Source: Myxococcus xanthus (GTDB lineage Bacteria > Myxococcota > Myxococcia > Myxococcales > Myxococcaceae). Taken from it: 64,000 bases of DNA. This document shows, in pieces, positions 44,132 to 51,839 of this stretch. The stretch lies in the NCBI RefSeq assembly GCF_006402735.1, contig NZ_CP017174.1, positions 5,397,001-5,461,000 of the forward strand, read 5' to 3'. The notes beneath the pieces are model-generated. The model searched no databases. It was not told where the DNA came from and was given only the letters and a program-made list of their open reading frames with translations. The position numbers and the translations under genes are program-made. The stretch's first letter is position 1. Every line of letters begins with the position of its first letter.

Positions 44132-44250
44132 GCCGCCCCGAAACGCGAAGTACCCGCCCCGTTGCCAAAGCTGTTGCACGGACACCGGGCGAGCAGGTAG
44201 GAAGGCAGTGGAAGTTCCGCAGTAAAAGCCGTAGGTTGCATCCCACTTAC

Positions 44251-44324
44251 GGCCAGGTAGCTCACCTGGTTAGAGCGGCGGTCTCATAATCCGCAGGTAG
44301 TCAGTTCAAGTCTGACCCTGGCCA
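44251..44324 (+). tRNA. tRNA with CAU anticodon (tRNA-Ile2 or elongator tRNA-Met)
   Basis: The cloverleaf folds completely. The acceptor GGCCAGG pairs with CCTGGCC, the D-stem is GCTC/GAGC, and the anticodon loop CTCATAA has CAU at 44285-44287. The T-arm GTCAG-TTCAAGT-CTGAC and discriminator A at 44324 are present. CCA is not encoded. A CAU anticodon can be elongator Met or the lysidine-modified Ile2. The GGCC acceptor and the AATCCGC/TTCAAGTC context look more like Ile2 of other bacteria, but I cannot settle identity by eye. Confidence 0.95.
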
Positions 44325-44327
44325 CTA

Positions 44328-44366
44328 CCCCGGCGTCACCTTCACGGTGACACCGGGGTTTTTCTT
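44328..44366 (+). terminator. Intrinsic terminator of the tRNA transcript
   Basis: CCCCGGCGTCACC (44328-44340) pairs with GGTGACACCGGGG (44346-44358) around a 5-nt loop with one mismatch, followed by TTTTTCTTTT. It lies 3 nt after the tRNA. Confidence 0.9.
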
Positions 44367-44367
44367 T

Positions 44368-44802
44368 TCAGCCCGCCTTCTCCAGCATCCACACGTGGCC
44401 GTCGGGGTCCTTGAACGTCCCGGAGTAGCCCCAGGGCTTCTTGCCCGGCTCGGCGGCAACTTCAGCGCCAGCCTCCCGCGCCTTGGCGATGAGCCCCTCG
44501 ATCTGCGCCTCCGTCTCCAGGGACAGACTCAGGATGCACTCCGAAACGCCCTGCTCCGCGACCTTGTTGCCCCCCGCCACCCAGCCGAACCCTCCGGTGG
44601 GGATGAGCATCAGGCTGACGCCCGCGTTGAGCGTGAAGTGGACGGGCTCGGGCATCGCGTCGTCCGCCGTCTCGACGACGAGGCGAAAGCCGAGCCCCTC
44701 TCGGTAGAAGCGAAAGGCCCGCTCCAGGTCCCGCGTCGGCAGACTCACGACGACATGGGGACTGCGCGGTGCCAGGTCCTGCGGGGAAGATTGTGCTGCC
44801 AC
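44368..44802 (-). CDS. VOC (glyoxalase/bleomycin-resistance fold) protein
   Basis: The 144-aa protein shows the paired beta-alpha-beta-beta-beta modules of the vicinal oxygen chelate family. Visible are SLPTRDLERAFRFYREGLGF at the start and GTFKDPDGHVWMLEKAG at the end. The start is GTG 44802 with TGGAGG about 7 nt upstream. Members are metal-dependent dioxygenases, isomerases or antibiotic-binding proteins; nothing here shows which. It is convergent with the tRNA. Confidence 0.9.
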   Translation of the reverse strand: MAAQSSPQDLAPRSPHVVVSLPTRDLERAFRFYREGLGFRLVVETADDAMPEPVHFTLNAGVSLMLIPTGGFGWVAGGNKVAEQGVSECILSLSLETEAQIEGLIAKAREAGAEVAAEPGKKPWGYSGTFKDPDGHVWMLEKAG

Positions 44803-44873
44803 GATGACCTCCAGGGAATGGGCTCCTGCGAGTGAGACGCCCCTCCGCGCCCGGAATCATCGCCTCCCCTACG

Positions 44874-44903
44874 AAAAAGGCCGGGGCTCGACGGCTCCCC
44901 GGC
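44874..44903 (-). terminator. Intrinsic terminator of the lipoprotein gene
   Basis: Read on the minus strand, GCCGGGG pairs with CCCCGGC around a 10-nt loop and is followed by a run of five T. It lies 12 nt past the stop of the lipoprotein gene. Confidence 0.75.
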
Positions 44904-44914
44904 CCGGGTACGGC

Positions 44915-45445
44915 CTACTGGCAGTCGCTCAGCGGGAAGACGTAGTCACGGCGCGGCGTCTGGCCGGGGTCCTGGTTGATGGCCGCGACGCTCAGCTCGC
45001 TGTAGCTCACCGTCGTGCTGCTGCCGATGACCATCTGCGTCTTCTGCACGCGCGTGGTGGACAGCACCACCTTGCCCACCGAGCCGCTCGGCTCGACGCG
45101 GAAGCAGTTCATGATGCGCGGATCCACCGTGGACCGGCGGCACTGGTTGTACTGCCCCAGAATCTCGCGCTTCGTGTACGTGCAGCGACAATCCCAGGGG
45201 TCGTACTCCTCGGAGACGTACGCGGCCTCGAAGCCGGTCGCCGTCTGGACGACCTCCAGGTGCGTGCCGCCCTGGAACTCGTCACAGCGCAGCACCACGT
45301 CGCCCACGGCGCCCTGCTTCACTTCCGCCGTCTCGGCAATCACCTCGGCCTCGGCCGCCGGGTCCTGCGGCTGGGCACCGTTGCAACCCGCGCCCATGAG
45401 GGCGCTCATCAAAATCATCGCGGAGAAACGAATGGGGGAACGCAT
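44915..45445 (-). CDS. Putative lipoprotein, function unknown
   Basis: The 176-aa product has a lipoprotein signal peptide (MRSPIRFSAMILMSALMGAG before Cys21). The mature domain contains about seven further cysteines (RCDEF, DCRCTYT, NQCRRS, MNCFRV, the final SDCQ), suggesting disulphides in the periplasm or outer-membrane surface. No family is recognised. It is a monocistronic-looking gene with its own terminator. The 119-bp gap upstream should hold its promoter. Confidence 0.75.
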   Translation of the reverse strand: MRSPIRFSAMILMSALMGAGCNGAQPQDPAAEAEVIAETAEVKQGAVGDVVLRCDEFQGGTHLEVVQTATGFEAAYVSEEYDPWDCRCTYTKREILGQYNQCRRSTVDPRIMNCFRVEPSGSVGKVVLSTTRVQKTQMVIGSSTTVSYSELSVAAINQDPGQTPRRDYVFPLSDCQ

Positions 45446-45564
45446 TCCAGCTCCTGAAGAAAGGTCCGGGTCATCCCGGACCTCTCACATGGGAGCTTTT
45501 CCCGTGATGAAGCGCAATACACTTCTCCGTCACATCGACACATCCGTACTGCGCGTCCCAGCCG

Positions 45565-46137
45565 TCAGGACATCCGGAGCGCCGTCCACAGCGACAGGGC
45601 GCCGAAGATGAAGAAGAGGCTGGCGGCGGCCCACCGCACCCAACTCATCTGCACCCGCCCAGCGAGCCGGTCCCCCAGGAACACGGCCAGGCCGTCCGAC
45701 AACATCATCCCGGCCGTGGTGCCCAAGGTCACCGTCAACGGCGCCTGATAGCGCGCCGCCACCGCCATGGTGGCCAGTTGCGTCTTGTCTCCCATCTCCG
45801 CGAGGAAGAAGAGCACCACCGTGGTGAGGAAGGCCCCGAAGCGCGGCGGCTTGCCTCCGTCTTCATCCAGCGTGTCCGGCTTGAGCGTCCACAAACCGAA
45901 GCCGATGAAGAGCACCGCCAGGAGCAGCGCCATCCACTTCGCCGGCACGTGCGTGGACACCCAACTGCCCACGCTGGACGCCAGCGCATGATTGGCCACG
46001 GTGGCGACGAAGATGCCCGCCAGCACATGCCACGGCTTGCGAAACCGCGTGGCCAGGGAGAACGCGAGCAACTGCGTCTTGTCCCCCATCTCACTGGCGG
46101 CCACCAACACGAACGAACCCACGAGCGCTTCCAACAT
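45565..46137 (-). CDS. GDT1/TMEM165 (UPF0016) family manganese exporter
   Basis: The 190-aa membrane protein has two repeats of three helices, each starting with the family motif E-x-G-D-K-T: SEMGDKTQLLAFSLATRF at about residues 15-32 and AEMGDKTQLATMAVAARY in the second half. Bacterial members (MneA type) export Mn2+, the acidic motif forming the cation site. The frame is open to 46206, but ATG 46137 with a GAGGGAG site is the family start. A yybP-ykoY manganese riboswitch lies in its 5' leader, which supports the manganese role and gives its regulation. Confidence 0.92.
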   Translation of the reverse strand: MLEALVGSFVLVAASEMGDKTQLLAFSLATRFRKPWHVLAGIFVATVANHALASSVGSWVSTHVPAKWMALLLAVLFIGFGLWTLKPDTLDEDGGKPPRFGAFLTTVVLFFLAEMGDKTQLATMAVAARYQAPLTVTLGTTAGMMLSDGLAVFLGDRLAGRVQMSWVRWAAASLFFIFGALSLWTALRMS

Positions 46138-46237
46138 GACGACTCCCTCGCAACCACAGGGCCGGGGTTCAGACTCGTGGGAGACGCCAGGGCAGCACGC
46201 GCGCACGACGGACCTCGGCCAGGAAGAAACGACAATC

Positions 46238-46360
46238 CCTGTCCGAAGGTCTCGTTCGTCTCGCGAACATCACGAGGTGGGGGCCCGGGCTGTTTCCAGC
46301 CAGTGTGTCGAGCTTCCCGCCGCCAGCACCGCTGGCGTGAACTACTCCCCTAAGGCAACC
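46238..46360 (-). promoter_or_regulatory. yybP-ykoY manganese riboswitch
   Basis: On the minus strand the leader of the GDT1-type gene contains the two conserved parts of the class. GGGGAGTAGTT (at 46350-46340) is followed by three nested hairpins, and GAACGAGACCTTCGG closes the element (around 46259-46245). The hairpins include GCCAGC-GGT-GCTGGC (46336-46322) and GGCTG-GAAA-CAGCC (46301-46288). The remaining ~100 nt lead to the start codon. Mn2+ binding by this class is known to switch on manganese efflux genes. The rest of the 381-bp gap to the RHH gene shows no ORF. Confidence 0.82.
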
Positions 46361-46518
46361 GGCGAAGTAGCAGCGCGATAGGACCCTGTCAACGCGAGGT
46401 GCGGCACAGCTCGGGCCCCTGGCCCCCGGCGCATTTTTTGACGGCGTGCCTGTCCGCCCGCCTAATGCCGCGGACAGGCAGGTAGCGGCCTGTAGCAGCC
46501 ACGCCCGGAGGAAGTCCG

Positions 46519-46776
46519 ATGCAGGATGGAAGCGCCAGTCCCCTGAGCCCCGAGGCTCCGTCGTCCCCGGCGGCCACGGAAGTGTCTGTCGACGTCCGAG
46601 GCCCGGACGCCGACATCGTCTCCACCCACGTCCTGGTCCCCGAGGAGCAGGTCCAGAAGCTGCGCGAGCTGGCGCGGCGGACCCGCATCCACCAGAGCGA
46701 GTACCTGCGCGAGGCCGTGGATGACCTGCTGGGCAAGTACGGCCGTGGCGCGCCCAAGGAGGAAGGCCAGTCATGA
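46519..46776 (+). CDS. Ribbon-helix-helix (CopG/Arc-type) DNA-binding protein
   Basis: The 85-aa protein has a flexible N-terminal ~35 residues followed by an RHH fold: strand STHVLVPEEQVQKLRELA, turn RRTRIHQSEYLREA, helix VDDLLGKYG. Such dimers bind DNA with the beta-ribbon. A strong GGAGGAAG site precedes ATG 46519. Its stop overlaps the start of a 57-aa gene (ATGA), so the two are translationally coupled. It may autoregulate the operon. Confidence 0.82.
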   Translation: MQDGSASPLSPEAPSSPAATEVSVDVRGPDADIVSTHVLVPEEQVQKLRELARRTRIHQSEYLREAVDDLLGKYGRGAPKEEGQS

Positions 46777-46946
46777 GGTCTGCCGCCGTCGCGTCCCGCG
46801 CGTCTCTTCCTCGCACGCGTGAGCTGATGCCCGCTTCGATGCTGCGCGACGCCGACGCGGCCCGGATGCTTCGTACCCGCCTGGACGCCGAGCGGCCGGC
46901 CTCGATTCGCGAGGCCATTGTCCGCTGGTTGGATCAGGAACTCTGA
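46773..46946 (+). CDS. Small protein coupled to the RHH gene (57 aa)
   Basis: ATG 46773 overlaps the RHH gene's stop. The frame encodes 57 residues: a basic N-terminus (MRSAAVASRASLPRTREL), then helices with MLRDADAARMLRTRL and ending RPASIREAIVRWLDQEL. The C-terminal part resembles a short helix pair of RHH-type proteins, but I recognise no family. The overlap, the in-frame GC bias and a preceding AGGAGGAAGG about 14 nt upstream make it likely to be real. Confidence 0.65.
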   Translation: MRSAAVASRASLPRTRELMPASMLRDADAARMLRTRLDAERPASIREAIVRWLDQEL

Positions 46947-47033
46947 CACACTGCGTCCGGCCCCCCCATTGGAGGCCGGACGTGACGTCGGCGTAGGCTC
47001 CGCGATTCCTTTTCGGAAGGAGCCCCACACCCC

Positions 47034-47525
47034 ATGCGTCTCCCGATTGTCAGCGCCGCACTCGCGCTCGCCGCCGCCGGCTGTGCCACCTCCGGCTTCG
47101 ACAAGCTCTACCCGGGCATGTCGTCCCATCAGGTCGTCGATGCCATGGGCTCAGGGCCCACGCGCGCACAGGAGTTCCCGGACAACTCCACCGCCTGGTA
47201 CTACGGCGATGACCGCTGCGTGCTGATGCGCGACGACAAGCTCGTCGCCAAGGCCACGTCCGAGGACTCCACCACCATCAACACCCCCGTCGTCTCCGTG
47301 CGCGACACCTCGAAGGCCCTGTGCGCGCCAGAGGGCTACGCCTCCTCGGAGAAGCGGGAGCAGGTCATCGACACTCCGTTCGGCACCCTCAAGGGCAACA
47401 TCGACCCGAAGGCCGCCATGGAGAAGGTGAAGGGCGTGGTGACGGGCAAGAGCGGCGACACCGCCCCCGCGAAGACGGAAGCCGCTCCCGCCGAGACGGA
47501 GCAGGCTGCGTCGCCCACCCCGTAG
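47034..47525 (+). CDS. BamE/SmpA-like lipoprotein
   Basis: The 163-aa lipoprotein has a signal peptide with lipobox AAAGC (Cys17). The mature start FDKLYPGMSSHQVVDAMGSGP matches the pattern of BamE/OmlA-type domains (PGM..hqV...lG.P), which in other bacteria support outer-membrane barrel assembly. The C-terminal ~50 residues are a low-complexity Ala/Glu/Thr/Pro tail. The BamE link is a fold-level resemblance; a role in the Bam complex is not shown. It precedes a convergent terminator. Confidence 0.7.
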   Translation: MRLPIVSAALALAAAGCATSGFDKLYPGMSSHQVVDAMGSGPTRAQEFPDNSTAWYYGDDRCVLMRDDKLVAKATSEDSTTINTPVVSVRDTSKALCAPEGYASSEKREQVIDTPFGTLKGNIDPKAAMEKVKGVVTGKSGDTAPAKTEAAPAETEQAASPTP

Positions 47526-47544
47526 GAAGCCGCGTTCGACATCT

Positions 47545-47563
47545 GGGGCCGGAATGCGGCCCC
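47545..47563. terminator. Hairpin between convergent genes
   Basis: GGGGCCG and CGGCCCC form a perfect 7-bp stem with a GAATG loop between the end of the BamE-like gene and the end of the flippase-like gene. There is no T-run; it may act in both directions. Confidence 0.45.
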
Positions 47564-47567
47564 GGCG

Positions 47568-48635
47568 TCAGGCGGAGGGTGCCGCCGCCTCGCCGTCCTT
47601 GTCGTCCAGCTTGCCGGCGATGTCCTTGAACGACAGGTGCCCCATGGACAGCAGGATGAGGCCCAGGCCCACCTGCTGCACCGTCTGGCACAGCCACATG
47701 ACGTTGGCGTAGGCCAGCCCGCTGGCGTTCACCGCGGCGGCTGGAAGGAAGAGGCTCAGGCCCACCTTCGTGGCCGCCTGGAAGGTGCCCATCATCCCCG
47801 GCGCCGCGGGAATCATCAGGCCCACCACCAGCACGCCCAGCACGACGTAGGCCTGGAAGAGCGTCAGGTCCATGGGCTCGCAGACGGTGCCGGGCGCCGC
47901 GCCCGAGCAGTCGAAGGCGTTGGCCAGCATGGACATCCCCGCGCCATTCACGCCCCAGTACAGCGCCGTGTAGAGGAAGAAGAGCGCGACCTGCCGCCCC
48001 TTCGGCAGCTGCCGCATGGCGCCCACGAAGGTGTCGACGATGTCCGCCACCTTGTCCGCCACCTGCGGCGCCAGCCGGCCCACCGTGGCGCGCACGAGCT
48101 TCACCGTGCGCTGCTGCTGCCAGAGGCCGAAGAGGAGGAACGCCAGACCGCCGCCGAACACCGCGAACATCAGCCACGAGCCCAGCTTGACGTAGCGAAT
48201 CTCCGGCGTCTCCGTGGGCACGAAGAAGAGCAGCGCTCGCAGCATCGCCGCCACGAAGAGGCCGTCCACGATGCGCTCCAGCACCACGGACGTCATGGCC
48301 GCGCTGCGGCGGATGCCACTGCGCTGCGCGATGAGGAAGGGCCGCGCGAACTCGCCCAGGCGGAAGGGCAGCACCAGCAGCATCATGAAGCCGATGCCGG
48401 ACGCCTCGTTCAGCTTTCGGAACGGGACCTGCTCCAGGCCCGACAGAAGGCAGCCCCAGCGCAGGGTGCGGAAGACGTGGATGGCCAACAGGCAGCCGAA
48501 GTACGGCACCAGCCACGCGTAGTTGGCCGACTTCAGGCTGGCCAGCTGCGTGGCCCAGTCCGTGTCCCGGAAGGCCCACCACATGAAGAGGAAGGTGACC
48601 AGGAGGCTGGCCAGGAGTTTGACGGCACGTTTCAC
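47568..48635 (-). CDS. UPF0104 / lysylphosphatidylglycerol-synthase-type membrane domain protein
   Basis: The 355-aa protein has about eight membrane helices and UPF0104 landmarks: FRTLRWGCLL, LPFRLGEFARPFLI, SVVLERIVDGLFVA and IPAAPGMMGTFQA. The domain occurs as the flippase half of MprF and in AglD-like proteins, where it moves or presents lipid-linked substrates. Only the membrane domain is present here, without the aminoacyl-transferase half. It is the third gene of a leftward group after yacG and the PHP phosphatase, 17 nt downstream of the latter. Confidence 0.85.
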   Translation of the reverse strand: MKRAVKLLASLLVTFLFMWWAFRDTDWATQLASLKSANYAWLVPYFGCLLAIHVFRTLRWGCLLSGLEQVPFRKLNEASGIGFMMLLVLPFRLGEFARPFLIAQRSGIRRSAAMTSVVLERIVDGLFVAAMLRALLFFVPTETPEIRYVKLGSWLMFAVFGGGLAFLLFGLWQQQRTVKLVRATVGRLAPQVADKVADIVDTFVGAMRQLPKGRQVALFFLYTALYWGVNGAGMSMLANAFDCSGAAPGTVCEPMDLTLFQAYVVLGVLVVGLMIPAAPGMMGTFQAATKVGLSLFLPAAAVNASGLAYANVMWLCQTVQQVGLGLILLSMGHLSFKDIAGKLDDKDGEAAAPSA

Positions 48636-48652
48636 AGCGGCCGGGTATACCG

Positions 48653-49384
48653 TCAGTCCGAGTCGGACTCCAGTGACTCCCCGGCCAACAAAATCGCGGG
48701 ATTGTCCCTCATGAGACGGGCGAAGGTCGCGTCCCCTGCCCTGCTCCTCAGCTCCGCCAGCGAGCGTCCCACCCAGTCCCGGGCCCCCACGGGCCCGTGC
48801 AGGTCCGAGGCGCCCACCGCGTAGAGCCCGTCATCCAGGAAGGCGCGGGACAGCTTCTTCGCCGTGCCGCCATAGCGGCCGATGAGCGCACCGACATCCA
48901 GTTGCAACAGTGCCCCAGCTCGAACGGCCTCCGCGGCGCGGCCCTTTCGCTCGAACTCCAGGCAGCGCTCGGGATGCGCCAGCAGCGGCACCACGCCCTT
49001 GGTGCGGATGCGGAAGAGGATGTCCGGCAGCGCGGGGACGGGCGCGGTGTAGGGCAGCTCCACGAGCACGTAGCGGCCCGGGCCCAACTTTCGAGCCTGG
49101 GGCGTGCTGAGTCCTCGAAGGAAGGCATCGTCGAGCACGTTCTCCGCGTTGCGCCCCAACGTCAGGGGGATGCGCTCGCGCTCCAGGGCCTCCGCCAGCT
49201 CCGCGCGGCGCGCGTCCACCACCTCCACGGGGGCGTATTCGGGGCGCGCATGCGGACTGGGGGCGACGGTGGAGAAGCCGAGGTCGACCAGCGCACGCGC
49301 CATCTCCAGCGCGTCTTCCAGCGTGCGTGCCCCGTCATCCACGCCGGGCAGCAGATGGCAGTGCAGGTCGACGAAGCCGCTCAT
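48653..49384 (-). CDS. CpsB/CapC-type PHP-fold tyrosine phosphatase
   Basis: The 243-aa protein is a PHP-fold metal phosphohydrolase. The N-terminus has FVDLHCHLLPGVDDGARTLE (metal-binding His-x-His and Asp), with later LLAHPERC and ASDLHGP metal ligands. This arrangement is that of CpsB/CapC/YwqE phosphatases, which dephosphorylate tyrosine kinases controlling polysaccharide export. Its ATG overlaps the yacG stop (ATGA), so the genes are coupled. No tyrosine kinase or polysaccharide gene is in this window. Confidence 0.88.
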   Translation of the reverse strand: MSGFVDLHCHLLPGVDDGARTLEDALEMARALVDLGFSTVAPSPHARPEYAPVEVVDARRAELAEALERERIPLTLGRNAENVLDDAFLRGLSTPQARKLGPGRYVLVELPYTAPVPALPDILFRIRTKGVVPLLAHPERCLEFERKGRAAEAVRAGALLQLDVGALIGRYGGTAKKLSRAFLDDGLYAVGASDLHGPVGARDWVGRSLAELRSRAGDATFARLMRDNPAILLAGESLESDSD

Positions 49385-49590
49385 GCGTCGCCGCGCTGGC
49401 GTTCCGGGTGGCTGTCGGCGGGCAGTTCGTCTTCCTGCTCATCCGACTGCCGGTCGGGCACGCGGTACTCCTCGCCCAGCCACCGGCCAAGGTCCACGGC
49501 GCGGCAACGCTTGGAGCAGAAGGGAAAAGCAGCGTTCTCCGTGCGCGGGGGAACGGGCTTCTGGCAGATGGGACACGTCAGGGTGCTCAT
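49381..49590 (-). CDS. yacG: YacG-type zinc-finger DNA gyrase inhibitor
   Basis: The 69-aa protein has the YacG zinc site C6-x2-C9-x15-C25-x3-C29, followed by the family motif RCRAVDLGRWLGEEYRVP. YacG binds zinc and inhibits DNA gyrase in E. coli. The C-terminal ~20 residues are acidic and unstructured. The gene is too short for its open frame upstream, which continues to 49791; ATG 49590 begins MSTLTCPIC, where the family starts. It overlaps the downstream phosphatase gene by 4 nt. Confidence 0.9.
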   Translation of the reverse strand: MSTLTCPICQKPVPPRTENAAFPFCSKRCRAVDLGRWLGEEYRVPDRQSDEQEDELPADSHPERQRGDA

Positions 49591-49672
49591 GATGGACGGT
49601 GTTCTAGATAAGCGTTGACGCTCTCGCGAGCCAGGATGTTTCGTGCCCGCCATTCCATTGGAGGCGCCTGCC

Positions 49673-50662
49673 ATGAAGGTCCTTCGCATCACCCGCCCTG
49701 GGGGCCCCGAGGTCCTCGCCGAGGAAGAACGTCCCGAGCCCGTCCCAGGCCCGGGGGAGGTTCTGGTCCGCGTGCGGGCCTCCGCGCTCAACCGGGCGGA
49801 CCTTCTGCAGCTTCGTGGTCACTACCCTGCCCCACCAGACGTGCCGCCGGACATTCCCGGCCTGGAGTACGCGGGCGAGGTGGTGGCCGTGGGCCCGCGC
49901 GCACGGCGCTTCCAGCCCGGCGACCGCGTCATGGGGTTGGTGGGCGGGGGCGCGTGGTCGGAGCTGCTCGTCACCCACGAGCGCGAGGCGATACCCATCC
50001 CCGACGGCATGGACTTCGCTGACGCGGCGGCCATCCCGGAGGCGTACCTCACCGCGTTCGACGCGGTGGTGCTCCAGGGAGAGCTCAAACCCGGTGAGAC
50101 GGTGCTCGTCCACGCGGTGGCCAGTGGCGTGGGTTCGGCGGCGGCGCTCATCTGCCAGGCCATGGGCGCGCGCGTGGTGGGTACGGGCCGCAACGCGGCG
50201 AAGCTGGCGCGCGTGGCCGACTGGGGCGTGGCGCGCACGGTGATCTGTGACACCCAGCCGCCGCGCTTCGCGGACGCGGTGCGCGAGGAGACGGGCGGCC
50301 GGGGCGCGGACCTGTGCTTGGACCTGGTGGGCGGCAGCTACGTGCCGGAGACGCTGAACGCCCTGGCGCCCCGAGGGCGGCTGATGCTGGTGGGGCTGGT
50401 GGCGGGCGCGGCCACCGAGGTGAACCTGGGCACGGTGCTGACGAAGCGGCTGCGTGTCACCGGCACCGTGCTGCGCAGCCGTCCGCTCGAAGAGAAGATT
50501 GCGCTGGCGCAGAGCGCGGAGCGGCATCTGTTGCCGCTGTTCCGCTCGGGGGCGCTGCGGCCCGTGGTAGACGCGGTGGTGCCGCGCGCGGACATCCGGC
50601 AGGCGCTGGAGCGCATGGCGGGCAATGACTCGGTGGGCAAGCTGGTGGTGCGGTGGGCGTGA
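49673..50662 (+). CDS. NAD(P)H-quinone oxidoreductase (zeta-crystallin/PIG3 type, MDR family)
   Basis: The 329-aa protein is a zinc-free medium-chain dehydrogenase. Landmarks are ASALNRADLLQLRGHYP, IPGLEYAGEVVAVG, GLVGGGAWSELL, PEAYLTAFDAV and VLVHAVASGVGSAA (the nucleotide loop variant). It resembles the PIG3 branch of quinone oxidoreductases. The open frame extends to GTG 49643, but ATG 49673 with a GGAGGCGCC site 7 nt upstream starts MKVLRITRPGG as in homologues. It is divergent from yacG. Confidence 0.92.
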   Translation: MKVLRITRPGGPEVLAEEERPEPVPGPGEVLVRVRASALNRADLLQLRGHYPAPPDVPPDIPGLEYAGEVVAVGPRARRFQPGDRVMGLVGGGAWSELLVTHEREAIPIPDGMDFADAAAIPEAYLTAFDAVVLQGELKPGETVLVHAVASGVGSAAALICQAMGARVVGTGRNAAKLARVADWGVARTVICDTQPPRFADAVREETGGRGADLCLDLVGGSYVPETLNALAPRGRLMLVGLVAGAATEVNLGTVLTKRLRVTGTVLRSRPLEEKIALAQSAERHLLPLFRSGALRPVVDAVVPRADIRQALERMAGNDSVGKLVVRWA

Positions 50663-50692
50663 TCCACATCGCGCGCTGAAGGAACGGATTCG

Positions 50693-51796
50693 ATGACGGA
50701 GCAGCAGCAGGAACTCGAAAAGCGCATCCGGCAGATCGACGACCTCCACTACATCCAGACCTACCACCGGGTCGAAATGCCGGAGGCCGAGTACCGGCAG
50801 AGCCTGGCCAAGGCGGAGCGCAAGAACGCCGAGGTGGTCGCTCAAATCCGGGCGCTGCTCGCCAGCGGCGTCAGCCTGGACTTCAAGACCATCAACGGGC
50901 ACTCGCCGATGATGATCGCCGTCACCCAGAACAACGTCGACGTCATCCAGTTGCTCATGGAGTACGGCGCCGACATCCGGGCGGGCTCGAGCTACGAGTT
51001 CCCGATACACCGCGCCGCGGAGTTTGGCTCCGACCGCGTCGTGCGGTTCTTCATCGAACAGGGCATCGACGCTCGGCTGAAGACGGAGGGTGGCAGGTCG
51101 GTGCTCTCCGTCGCCCGCGCCTCGCGGCACAGCAAGAACGTGGGCCCCCTGCTCGTGGAGCTCCTGAAGAAGACCAAGGACCAGCGGGGCTCTCCGCCCA
51201 AGAAGATGAAGGAGCTCTCCGAGGAGCGCGTCACCCAATACCTGTCAGGGGATGCGCCCGCGGGGGTCAGCCCTCGAACGTGGGTGCAGCTCCGCGCGTT
51301 CATGGAGAGCGTCTTCGTCGAGGAGTACTCGGTCACCATCGACCAGCTCTACGCCGGCATCTCGGAGCACGGCAACACGAACGCCCCGCTCGTCTTCGCC
51401 ACCATCGACCTCATCCGGCGGGTGTCCACGCGGGCCCCCGCGAGCAAGACGCTCAAGAAGGTGTCCAAGAACCCCTTCGTCCACCACGGCGACCTGGTGG
51501 TGGAGGGCCCCCTGAAGGTGCTGTCGCTCCTGGTGACGGGGAACCTGACGGTGAAGGGCAAGGCGTCCAACGTCCAGGGGTGCCAGCTCTTCGTGGGCGG
51601 CGACTTCGAATGCGACACCTTCCAGACCGAGGGCCCCGTCATCATCGGAGGGAACCTCAAGGCCTCTGTCGTGGACGCCTACTACAACGACTACAGCCTG
51701 GACGTCCGGGGCGTGCTGACGGCGGACCGGCTGGTGATTGAGAAACATCAGGTGCTGGCCGGGCGTTTCGACGTCAAGGAACGCATCGAGAAGTAA
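50693..51796 (+). CDS. Ankyrin repeats followed by a bactofilin-like beta domain
   Basis: The 367-aa protein has a short N-terminal coiled coil and then about three ankyrin-like repeats (residues ~65-165: NGHSPMMIAVTQNNVDVIQL, EFPIHRAAEFGSDRVVRFF and a degenerate third). A linker and a helical segment follow. The last ~100 residues are a stack of short beta turns (HHGDLVVEGPLKVLSLLVTG, LFVGGDFECDTFQTEG, VIIGGNLKASVVDAYYND) resembling the beta-helix of bactofilin-like polymer proteins. Both parts are scaffolding domains, so an interaction or polymerising role is plausible but unproved. No signal peptide is seen. Confidence 0.7.
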   Translation: MTEQQQELEKRIRQIDDLHYIQTYHRVEMPEAEYRQSLAKAERKNAEVVAQIRALLASGVSLDFKTINGHSPMMIAVTQNNVDVIQLLMEYGADIRAGSSYEFPIHRAAEFGSDRVVRFFIEQGIDARLKTEGGRSVLSVARASRHSKNVGPLLVELLKKTKDQRGSPPKKMKELSEERVTQYLSGDAPAGVSPRTWVQLRAFMESVFVEEYSVTIDQLYAGISEHGNTNAPLVFATIDLIRRVSTRAPASKTLKKVSKNPFVHHGDLVVEGPLKVLSLLVTGNLTVKGKASNVQGCQLFVGGDFECDTFQTEGPVIIGGNLKASVVDAYYNDYSLDVRGVLTADRLVIEKHQVLAGRFDVKERIEK

Positions 51797-51839
51797 CAGA
51801 CCATTGCGCCCCGACACCGGGCCCTTATCCTGCGCCGCC

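Noticed and set aside
44804..45457. Plus-strand frame of 217 codons over the lipoprotein gene
   Set aside because: The minus strand has a lipoprotein signal, a family-like Cys pattern and a terminator; this frame has none.
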